This document shows, piece by piece, positions 15,472 through 20,631 of a DNA stretch of 20,857 bases. Within the stretch, counting starts at the first letter, position 1; the number at the start of each line of letters is the position of its first letter. Source of the DNA: Nitrososphaerales archaeon TH5896 (lineage in GTDB: Archaea; Thermoproteota; Nitrososphaeria; Nitrososphaerales; Nitrososphaeraceae). The stretch covers positions 1 to 20,857 of the forward strand of contig JAATVP010000052.1 in assembly GCA_014523625.1 (NCBI GenBank), read 5' to 3'. Below the pieces are notes generated by a model. That model was given only the letters and a program-made list of their open reading frames with translations, did no database searches and was not told the DNA's origin. A program made the position numbers and the translations under genes.

Positions 15472-15987
15472 TTAACAAACCCCTGAAAGGCTTACAACTC
15501 CATAGTCTGCAGTCGTAGATCCCTCATCAAGTATCTCCCCTGCTTTGATTAGTACCAGATCCATATATCCCTGGTCTGTACCCTTCTGAAATGAAATAGA
15601 ATAGATTCCACCTGGTACACATTCAAATATTTTGAGTCCTTCAACGCCATCTTCAGTTATATCCGAACTAGCTCTATCTATCGTTTCAGAATCTCCGCTA
15701 CTATCCATAACTGCTCCCGACCAGTCTTGATTAGAAAAGATCATAAGCCATGCTGAAGTATTCCAAAAGACTTTCATTTCCTCATCAGGTGCTTGTAGTA
15801 ATCCTTCTCTGGTAGCATTCTGACTTGTTGCTATTCTATTTTGAATATCTTTATCTGAATGTAGACCTTCTGTAATGCTTGGATCTCCATAAGCATAAAC
15901 TTGTTCTTGTTCTTGTTGTTGCATCAGCATCATAGCGAATGCAGCTATGAGCGATAACAATAACAGACTCAATATCTTGGTAGTCAT
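15472..15987 (-). CDS. Exported two-cysteine protein
   Basis: 171 residues from ATG 15987 (MTTKILSLLLLSLIAAFAMM); the frame is open further upstream but that would overlap the previous gene. It has a signal peptide to about residue 32, a Gln/Glu-rich linker, then a beta-rich domain with EMKVFWNTSAWLMIFSNQDW and a C-terminal end. Cys123 (FECVPGG) and the final residue Cys171 (SLSGVC) are the only cysteines, so one disulfide is likely. No family is recognised. It is the second exported gene in the minus-strand operon. A virion surface or cell-surface role is inferred only. Confidence 0.65.
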   Translation of the reverse strand: MTTKILSLLLLSLIAAFAMMLMQQQEQEQVYAYGDPSITEGLHSDKDIQNRIATSQNATREGLLQAPDEEMKVFWNTSAWLMIFSNQDWSGAVMDSSGDSETIDRASSDITEDGVEGLKIFECVPGGIYSISFQKGTDQGYMDLVLIKAGEILDEGSTTADYGVVSLSGVC

Positions 15988-15994
15988 TTCTTTA

Positions 15995-16372
15995 TCACTT
16001 ATTCTCACTGTTGAAATCAATACAGTTAGCCATTGCATCAATCCTTCCACCTGCCAGAAATGTTGAACCCCCAGGGATATCCGTAGTTAGTAGCGCCATT
16101 TGTTTCTCTTGTTCATTTACACATTTGTTATATTCATCAACGTTGATCTTTGCCTTTCCGTCTTTGTATGGTATTTCAACTATTGCCTGTCCATCAGGAT
16201 AATCAAACTGGTCTGTACCTGTAGGCATATCAATACCTGACTCTTCTGTGAATGTAGGAATCTCAACTGTTGCAGCATAAACAGCAGGGAAAATGATAAC
16301 CATTATAATCCCGATTACCAAGATTACGAGACTTAGAACTAGTTTTATCATGTCATTAACAATCCTCTTCAT
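15995..16372 (-). CDS. Exported or anchored two-cysteine protein
   Basis: 125 residues from ATG 16372, or 118 from the in-frame ATG at 16351, which lies four bases after the upstream stop and fits the spacing of the other genes better. A strong hydrophobic segment (LVLSLVILVIGIIMVIIFPA) ends in AVYAATVEIP, a plausible cleavage site. The mature part is rich in Pro, Asp and Gly, and has just two cysteines, Cys84 (NKCVNEQ) and Cys117 (ANCIDF). It overlaps or abuts the gene upstream, and its stop is seven bases before the next start. No family is recognised. Confidence 0.65.
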   Translation of the reverse strand: MKRIVNDMIKLVLSLVILVIGIIMVIIFPAVYAATVEIPTFTEESGIDMPTGTDQFDYPDGQAIVEIPYKDGKAKINVDEYNKCVNEQEKQMALLTTDIPGGSTFLAGGRIDAMANCIDFNSENK

Positions 16373-16724
16373 TACCTAGTACTGTTAGTTCCTCTCCTGG
16401 TTCAGTATTACTATTTGCAACTGCGACGGTGTCATTTAGATTTCTGATAGTCTCCAACTTCAGTTTATCTTTTAGTGGTTGTGAGTAGTCTACTTCTAAC
16501 CTTGCTTCTTGATTGTCTATATTTTCATCAATCTTACAGATACCACCAGAGGCTAACTCTGCTACTGCAGGGTTTGATGAATCATATGCGCCTTCTATCT
16601 CTTTCTCAGGTGTCTTAGGATTTGCACCAGTAGCATAAGCACTACTGGAAACTATTGCACCTATCGCTAATGTGGCTATTATTGCAATAGCTGCAAGTAG
16701 TCTAATCTCTTGCCAGTTGGTCAT
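16356..16724 (-). CDS. Exported two-cysteine protein
   Basis: 122 residues. The N-terminus MTNWQEIRLLAAIAIIATLA continues IGAIVSSSAYAT, a signal peptide with cleavage after about residue 31. The mature part is acidic, with Cys64 (GGICKIDEN) and a last-residue Cys122 (GNEEDC) as its only cysteines. It begins two bases after the stop of the small DNA-binding-like gene, so they are co-transcribed and probably translationally coupled. No family is recognised. Confidence 0.65.
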   Translation of the reverse strand: MTNWQEIRLLAAIAIIATLAIGAIVSSSAYATGANPKTPEKEIEGAYDSSNPAVAELASGGICKIDENIDNQEARLEVDYSQPLKDKLKLETIRNLNDTVAVANSNTEPGEELTVLGNEEDC

Positions 16725-16726
16725 AT

Positions 16727-16882
16727 CTATAATACCTCATCGTCCATTTCAAGTTTAACCCTCTTACCCAAAAATGGTTTAACTTTATCATGATAATCTA
16801 CAGGGACAACGATTACTATTTTCTCGCCCATCTTACTGACCTTGGCTAGAAACTTTGTCTTCAATGTGTCTTTCCGTGTCAT
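16727..16882 (-). CDS. Small possible AbrB-like DNA-binding protein
   Basis: 51 residues, MTRKDTLKTKFLAKVSKMGE followed by KIVIVVPVDYHDKVKPFLGK and RVKLEMDDEVL. The VSKMGEKIVIVVPVDYHDKV pattern (strand, polar turn, Val-rich strand ending in Pro, helix, then a Gly-turn and a final strand) resembles the swapped-hairpin AbrB/SpoVT fold used by many archaeal and plasmid regulators. The assignment is tentative. It is the first gene of the minus-strand operon and begins directly beside the GTATAC array, which makes autoregulation plausible. Confidence 0.5.
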   Translation of the reverse strand: MTRKDTLKTKFLAKVSKMGEKIVIVVPVDYHDKVKPFLGKRVKLEMDDEVL

Positions 16883-16970
16883 ATACTAACGTATACTATA
16901 AATACGAACTTATAAACGTATACGGACGTATGACAACGTATATATAATCTGTATACTATCGTATACGATA
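16883..16970. promoter_or_regulatory. Divergent control region with six GTATAC-type sites
   Basis: CGTATAC or one-base variants begin at 16890, 16917, 16927 (CGTATGA), 16937 (CGTATAT), 16950 (TGTATAC) and 16960. Several are spaced 10 bp apart, hence on one face of the helix. The last is part of a perfect 14-bp palindrome TATCGTATACGATA (16957-16970) directly abutting the ATG at 16971. TATA-like blocks face both ways (TATATAATC at about 16941-16949 rightwards, TTTATAGTATACG leftwards). This looks like a cooperative operator array controlling both transcription units, or possibly replication iterons. Confidence 0.65.
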
Positions 16971-17159
16971 ATGACACAAGAGTTAGAACAGATTCCAATA
17001 AAGAGTTGGAAGTACAAACTTGAACGAGTAGCAAAAGGTTACGTAAGGCCGACAGTTCACTCAGACAATCTGGATGAGCTGCTAGAAGACTGGAAGACAC
17101 TACATGAACAGTTAGCGTTGATGGGTGAGAAGGTGGAGAAAGACAGCAATGGCCAGTAA
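16971..17159 (+). CDS. Small acidic protein
   Basis: 62 residues, MTQELEQIPIKSWKYKLERV then AKGYVRPTVHSDNLDELLED and a helix WKTLHEQLALMGEKVEKD. It reads as a mostly helical soluble protein. The ATG directly follows the 14-bp palindrome, so the transcript is nearly leaderless. The last 11 bases overlap the start of the HNH gene at 17149. No family is recognised; a regulatory or small-terminase-like role would be speculation. Confidence 0.55.
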   Translation: MTQELEQIPIKSWKYKLERVAKGYVRPTVHSDNLDELLEDWKTLHEQLALMGEKVEKDSNGQ

Positions 17160-17496
17160 GCAAACTAGCCAGATTCAAAAGTTAAAGAAGAGACAAGAAA
17201 ACATACGATACAGAAAGAAAGTAAAAGACCGATTTATGAAGTATAAAGGTATCCGTAAACTAGTCAATAAATCACGGATTGGAGTATGTAACATTTGCAG
17301 AGCAATAAGAGGTATTGATTGCAAACAGACACAATGGCATCATGTTAGTTATGAAGATGATAACAAAGAAAAACACACTATAGAACTATGTGCTAGTTGT
17401 CATAGAAAAGAGAGTATGACTCAGCAGGGTAACGAGAAAACTAAAGAGATCGCAAGACTCGGAGGCCTTACAACTCCTAAATCGCAACTTTCATAG
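17149..17496 (+). CDS. HNH-type nuclease-like protein
   Basis: 115 residues from ATG 17149 (MASKQTSQIQ...); an upstream in-frame ATG at 17125 is less likely because it overlaps the previous gene more. A Lys/Arg-rich helix (KLKKRQENIRYRKKVKDRFM) precedes the zinc/HNH core: Cys47-x2-Cys50, WHH at 63-65, then ELC-x2-CH at 80-85. HNH domains use the first His of this HH pair as the general base. The distal His usually found after CHR is absent (CHRKESM), so catalytic ability is uncertain. In head-tailed viruses HNH proteins sit next to the terminase and help DNA packaging, and here a terminase fragment is 600 bp downstream, which supports this role. Confidence 0.72.
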   Translation: MASKQTSQIQKLKKRQENIRYRKKVKDRFMKYKGIRKLVNKSRIGVCNICRAIRGIDCKQTQWHHVSYEDDNKEKHTIELCASCHRKESMTQQGNEKTKEIARLGGLTTPKSQLS

Positions 17497-17673
17497 ATGG
17501 GAAGAAAGGCAATGAAAGAGCGTATAGCAAGAATAGGAAAAGAGGAACATGTTAGAAGGGCTGACAAGGCAAGACTCTGGGTTTATGACAGATGGCATAA
17601 CAGACTAGTTAAAAGAAAAACGTTCACTTTACAGATGTTTGAAAACAGGAGGTTGAATGTACGCAATGATTAG
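17497..17673 (+). CDS. Small basic protein
   Basis: 58 residues, MGRKAMKERIARIGKEEHVR then RADKARLWVYDRWHNRLVKR and KTFTLQMFENRRLNVRND. Very Arg/Lys-rich, with helical character, as in a DNA- or RNA-binding protein. The ATG begins immediately after the HNH stop codon, giving tight coupling. Its place between an HNH gene and a terminase fragment fits a packaging accessory protein, but no motif proves it. Confidence 0.5.
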   Translation: MGRKAMKERIARIGKEEHVRRADKARLWVYDRWHNRLVKRKTFTLQMFENRRLNVRND

Positions 17674-17741
17674 TAGTAATGCACTATCATGCTCTGTACT
17701 CAGCTCCTCTTTAGGCGACTTATTGTTGGAGGGATCTCATG

Positions 17742-18032
17742 ATGGCAAGTAAGCAAACGTATCCATGTTTTCAATGTGAAAAGAATGGCTTTCCAGATGT
17801 TCGAGTTTATTTGGACGGGAAGGATGCCAATGGCAAAACAATCTACAAGAATGAAGACTTATCCCCCCATACACACAAGCAAGGCCAGTATCAGCAACAG
17901 ACAGTAGTACAACAATCACAGACTCCAGTCCAACAAGCAAGTACAATCATTTCAGATCTGCAGCTACAAATGAAGTTGTTACATCAGAAACTAGACAGAG
18001 TACTCGAGTACATCGATAAGGAGAGGTCGTGA
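17742..18032 (+). CDS. Zinc-binding protein with Gln-rich linker and C-terminal coiled coil
   Basis: 96 residues from the second of two adjacent ATGs (17742); GGAGGG at 17728-17733 is eight bases upstream, a better distance than to the ATG at 17739. The start MASKQT is the same as in the HNH protein. The N-terminus has CFQC (Cys-x2-Cys), then VRVYLDGKDANGKTIYKNED and HTHK, which may complete a zinc site. A Gln-rich linker follows and then a helix (LQLQMKLLHQKLDRVLEYID) for oligomerisation. No family is assigned. Confidence 0.6.
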   Translation: MASKQTYPCFQCEKNGFPDVRVYLDGKDANGKTIYKNEDLSPHTHKQGQYQQQTVVQQSQTPVQQASTIISDLQLQMKLLHQKLDRVLEYIDKERS

Positions 18033-18076
18033 TAGGTAGATGACTCACGCTACCAAACTCGAACGATTAGTGCCTA

Positions 18077-18241
18077 ATGGAGTACCAAAATGGGTATATT
18101 GCTATTCATCCACGATTCAACAAACTAATCACTTCATTAAGAACAGCAGTTGAGAAAGGGGACGGCTCATTAGATAAAGAAGCGACATCACATGATGATT
18201 GCTTCGATGCGTTTCGTTTGTCGTTAATGTTCTGGCGTTAG
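18077..18241 (+). pseudogene. C-terminal scrap of a terminase large subunit
   Basis: 54 codons: MEYQNGYIAIHPRFNKLITS then LRTAVEKGDGSLDKEATSHD and DCFDAFRLSLMFWR. The pattern I-x-P/H-x-F-x-K-L-I-x-x-L...G-x-L-D-K-x-x-x-x-H-D-D-x-x-D-A-x-R-L-S-L is the end of the nuclease domain of viral large terminases (TerL), where one Asp of HDD helps bind catalytic metal. Everything upstream, ATPase included, is missing; a stop at 18068-18070 closes this frame. So the gene is a remnant. Together with the HNH gene it is the best sign that this element was once a head-tailed virus. Confidence 0.6.
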
Positions 18242-18308
18242 TCTGACTTGCCTGATTGAATGACTAACTAACGTTACAAGCATTAACACAAAAAAAGTGA
18301 AGGGCTGT

Positions 18309-18797
18309 TTATTTGGCCTTAATTGGCGCAGAACTTACTGGTTGGACGGTAAGAGGTTCTGGGGCTTCAGATTTCGGTTTATCTGGGACTGCCTCAAGGA
18401 AGTCACGCATTGCATTTGCATGTATCCAAATGCTCCCGTCGGTCGATAAATGACTTGCCGTACTAATTTGCAATACTTGGCCCTGGGTCACAAATATTTT
18501 AATCTTAGGTTCGGTTAGACTCTTTGTTTTTCTAGCCTCTACTGACGCCTTTGCTGCTTCCTGTTTTCCTTTATCTTTGGCTTCGTCAGGTATCCACTTG
18601 TCTATTGTTTCTATTCGCCACATTACTACGCAGTCTTTTTCAATCTTACGGCGAGCAGGATATGGTTTATAGCCCTGGTTTATTAGTTCATCATACATCT
18701 TTGGAACAAATTGCTCTGCCACCTCAGCATTTCGATCGTATGTTGCTGCTCTTGCCTGTTGCCAGAGTTCGTTATAGTGAGTTAAGTCTTTGGTCAT
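18309..18797 (-). CDS. Thaumarchaeal PDEAKD-type protein, longest copy of a tandem triplet
   Basis: 162 residues. MTKDLTHYNELWQQARAATY leads to FVPKMYDELINQGYKPYPAR and IEKDCVVMWRIETIDKWIPD, then EAKDKGKQEAAKASVEARK. The core FVPxxYxxL...GYxPxxARxxIxxDCxxxWxxxTI...PDEAKDxxKQ matches what I recall as a recurrent thaumarchaeal family of unknown function. The tail of about 75 residues, with a beta-rich TQGQVLQISTASHLSTDGS part and a Pro-rich end, is extra. The ATG overlaps the TGA of the gene upstream by four bases (ATGA), so translation is coupled. A helical DNA- or protein-binding role is guesswork. Confidence 0.7.
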   Translation of the reverse strand: MTKDLTHYNELWQQARAATYDRNAEVAEQFVPKMYDELINQGYKPYPARRKIEKDCVVMWRIETIDKWIPDEAKDKGKQEAAKASVEARKTKSLTEPKIKIFVTQGQVLQISTASHLSTDGSIWIHANAMRDFLEAVPDKPKSEAPEPLTVQPVSSAPIKAK

Positions 18798-18824
18798 TGT
18801 AACGCACCCACTATTGTTGCTACT
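18775..18824. repeat. Near-identical gene-junction repeat, copy 1
   Basis: This stretch, with the 3' end of one paralogue and the 5' end of the next, recurs at 18990-19039 with two or so mismatches. It shows that the array grew by recent tandem duplication. Confidence 0.7.
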
Positions 18825-19012
18825 TCATATATCCACAAGGATTTACAGTCTCTCACAATCTTTTGGCGGGTAACATCTGGGTCATAGCCTAGACTTCTTA
18901 GTTCCGTATACAACTCTGGAACAAACCGTTTTGCCACAGTCGCCAATGCTGTTTCAGTTTGTGTCTTAGCTTGCTGTAATAGTTCCTTGTAGTGTGTTAA
19001 ATCTTTGGTCAT
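18794..19012 (-). CDS. PDEAKD-type paralogue, C-terminally shortened copy
   Basis: 72 residues from ATG 19012; an upstream in-frame ATG at 19045 lies inside the previous gene. MTKDLTHYKELLQQAKTQTE begins almost as in the neighbour at 18797. It continues FVPELYTELRSLGYDPDVTR and KIVRDCKSLWIYEVATIVGA, then stops just where the PDEAKD part of the longest copy begins. The TGA overlaps the ATG of the next gene by four bases. The last residues TIVGALQ are identical to those of the third copy. Confidence 0.7.
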   Translation of the reverse strand: MTKDLTHYKELLQQAKTQTETALATVAKRFVPELYTELRSLGYDPDVTRQKIVRDCKSLWIYEVATIVGALQ

Positions 19013-19039
19013 TGTAACGCACCCACTATTGTTGCTACT
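18990..19039. repeat. Near-identical gene-junction repeat, copy 2
   Basis: Partner of the repeat at 18775-18824; see there. Confidence 0.7.
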
Positions 19040-19167
19040 CCCCACATTGGCGCACAGTCTTTCTCGATCTCGCGGCGAGCAAGTTTTGGCTCATAACCTT
19101 GGTTTATGAGTTCTGTATGCATCTCTGGGACATATTGCTTTGCCCCCTTCGAACTATTGTTTGACAT
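19009..19167 (-). CDS. PDEAKD-type paralogue, shortest copy, first gene of the array
   Basis: 52 residues, MSNNSSKGAKQYVPEMHTEL then INQGYEPKLARREIEKDCAP and MWGVATIVGALQ. It lacks the N-terminal MTKDLTHY helix as well as the C-terminal part, and keeps only the central core. It is the first gene after the inverted-repeat promoter, and its stop overlaps the next ATG by four bases. Too short for many gene callers, but its similarity to both neighbours makes it real. Confidence 0.65.
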   Translation of the reverse strand: MSNNSSKGAKQYVPEMHTELINQGYEPKLARREIEKDCAPMWGVATIVGALQ

Positions 19168-19201
19168 TAATTATTAGCAGATTACCCGTAATATAAAGGA
19201 A

Positions 19202-19242
19202 TACTACAATAAACCTATACTATATATAGGTTTATTGTAGTA
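19202..19242. promoter_or_regulatory. 18-bp perfect inverted repeat over the array promoter
   Basis: TACTACAATAAACCTATA (19202-19219) and its exact reverse complement (19225-19242) enclose CTATA. The centre is a TATA-like block that on the minus strand lies about 50 bp before the ATG at 19167, a proper distance for an archaeal promoter with a short leader. The stretch CTATACTATATATAGGTT (19215-19232) is repeated exactly at 19243-19260. A large dimeric repressor, or a DNA cruciform, could act here. Confidence 0.6.
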
Positions 19243-19397
19243 CTATACTATATATAGGTTAGGTTGGGTTACTAACAACACTTGACTAAGTTGTCCTGGC
19301 ATTAATCAACTGACTACACTAGTTTTTAGGACCTTCGACTATGATTATCGTAGAATAATGTTAAAGTTACAATCGCTTGCTTGCCTATCGGATAAAC

Positions 19398-19484
19398 ATG
19401 AATATTGTACTCATAGTTTTGCTGGCGGTACCGGGTGTCAGTGCAAATGCCACTCTTCCTAATATGACGAGGAGATTTGAATAA
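19398..19484 (+). CDS. Possible 28-residue exported or membrane peptide
   Basis: MNIVLIVLLAVPGVSANATL then PNMTRRFE is a signal-peptide-like sequence with hardly any mature part. Its TAA (19482-19484) overlaps the ATG of the next frame by one base (TAATG), a common sign of coupled translation. No other support. Confidence 0.3.
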   Translation: MNIVLIVLLAVPGVSANATLPNMTRRFE

Positions 19485-19600
19485 TGGGCAGAGGTACCAT
19501 TTACAACCTATCAAATGAAGAAAAAGAGATAAATGAATGGACCAAAAGGTCAAGGAAGGAACTTTTACCGCTGCTAACAGGAAATGACGGTATTCGCTAA
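19484..19600 (+). CDS. Possible 38-residue charged peptide
   Basis: MGRGTIYNLSNEEKEINEWT then KRSRKELLPLLTGNDGIR. GGAG at 19470-19473 precedes the ATG at a suitable distance, and the start overlaps the stop of the preceding small frame. Near its end the DNA holds ACGGTATTCGCTA, which recurs at 20364. No family is recognised. Confidence 0.35.
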   Translation: MGRGTIYNLSNEEKEINEWTKRSRKELLPLLTGNDGIR

Positions 19601-19605
19601 AGCAA

Positions 19606-19953
19606 ATGAACGAGAATGGTATGACTATGAGTAAGGTACATGCGTATAGGGTTCTACCGCAAGAATACAAGAATCCAAAACGAGTTGTAAGTTCCAGTAA
19701 TAGTAAACTACGAGAAATGAGGACTAAGAGAAAGGATTTGGGACTACAAATTAAACCATGGCAATGCATAGAATGTAACTCAAATACTTCATTGCAATGG
19801 TATAGGCCAGGAGGCCAATACCAATGTTCTAAATGTTACCATAAGCAATACAACCTTACTTATAGCAAACGACCTGATGTCATAGCAAGAAAGGATACGG
19901 GAAAAAGAGAATGGAGAACAAGGAGAAAGGCTCTTGGTCTGCCATACCAATAG
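19606..19953 (+). CDS. GATA-like zinc-finger protein
   Basis: 115 residues; ATGs at 19606, 19621 and 19627 are possible starts. The core WQCIECNSNTSLQWYRPGGQ followed by YQCSKCYHKQYNL has Cys54-x2-Cys57-x16-Cys74-x2-Cys77 with the T-S-L-x-W-x-R-x-G-G pattern of the eukaryotic GATA finger (TxTPLWRRxxxGxxLCNACGLY). Similar fingers occur in some archaeal and viral proteins, often with DNA-binding function. A basic motif R-x-x-R-T-K/R-R-K-x-L-G-L flanks it on both sides (about residues 36-47 and 102-113). The protein is small, basic and likely a DNA-binding regulator. Confidence 0.7.
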   Translation: MNENGMTMSKVHAYRVLPQEYKNPKRVVSSSNSKLREMRTKRKDLGLQIKPWQCIECNSNTSLQWYRPGGQYQCSKCYHKQYNLTYSKRPDVIARKDTGKREWRTRRKALGLPYQ

Positions 19954-20093
19954 TGAATATAAACGACTTAAGAGTTGGTATGGTTTTGACTGATGCATCT
20001 AGATTTAAGTCTAATGTTCTGGCACTAGTAAATCATTATATTTTATCCAATTTTGGTACCTATCTAAGATAGGCATTAAATAATCCGGCAAGG

Positions 20094-20261
20094 TTAATGG
20101 TCCGAGATTGGAGTATTCGACATAAGACGCTGCCAGCAGTGATATTCTCTTTTATTGTTGTTATCAGCAGTTGCAGCAGAACCGACTTCCTTTTCCATTA
20201 TGAAATCTGCGAAGTTGGACTCGTCTATAACCTTTTGACAGTAGGCACACATCCACTTCAT
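20094..20261 (-). CDS. Small zinc-binding protein (CAYC...HC)
   Basis: 55 residues from ATG 20261 (MKWMCAYCQKVIDESNFADF then IMEKEVGSAATADNNNKREY and HCWQRLMSNTPISDH); upstream in-frame ATGs up to 20333 add a less likely hydrophobic/basic start. Cys5-x2-Cys8 and His-Cys near residues 41-42 can form one zinc site. The type of small treble-clef-like protein recurs in archaea. No partner gene is on the same strand. A 7-bp inverted repeat TGCCCAC-TTA-GTGGGCA at 20316-20332 lies upstream of it. Confidence 0.5.
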   Translation of the reverse strand: MKWMCAYCQKVIDESNFADFIMEKEVGSAATADNNNKREYHCWQRLMSNTPISDH

Positions 20262-20315
20262 AGTCTCTAAAGAATGTACTATCTTAAATAAGATTCTGCT
20301 TTTATTCAGTAATCT

Positions 20316-20332
20316 TGCCCACTTAGTGGGCA
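20316..20332. repeat. 7-bp inverted repeat
   Basis: TGCCCAC and GTGGGCA enclose TTA. It is upstream of the minus-strand zinc protein and might be its operator. The rest of 20334-20631 shows no gene beyond the ACGGTATTCGCTA repeat at 20364-20376 and a 17-codon frame at 20437. Confidence 0.4.
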
Positions 20333-20631
20333 CGCTCGAAAAACAAAATGTTTTAAAGAGATTACGGTATTCGCTACTGCAGAAGAGCGTTACTAGTTCA
20401 AGAGCAACGAAGTCCTGAGCGTGAAAGTGGTATAATATGGCTGGGAAAACTAACAGATTTGCAGTTATACCTAGAATAACATGTGTATAAACACAATTTC
20501 TCCTACCATATCCTAGAGATAAATACGTGTAGGTCTATAGTTATGCGGCTACAGTTCTGGCATTAATATACATGCATTGTAATGCAAAGTACTCCTCGAC
20601 ATTAAATACAGCATAATGCCGGCTCAACAAT

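Noticed and set aside
16879..17178. Minus-strand 99-residue frame over the control region and the 62-residue gene
   Set aside because: Spans the operator array and is antisense to a gene with good coupling to the HNH gene.
19326..19769. Minus-strand 147-residue frame
   Set aside because: Antisense of the GATA-like gene and the mini-frames; Cys/Leu/Phe-rich composition is typical of a shadow frame.
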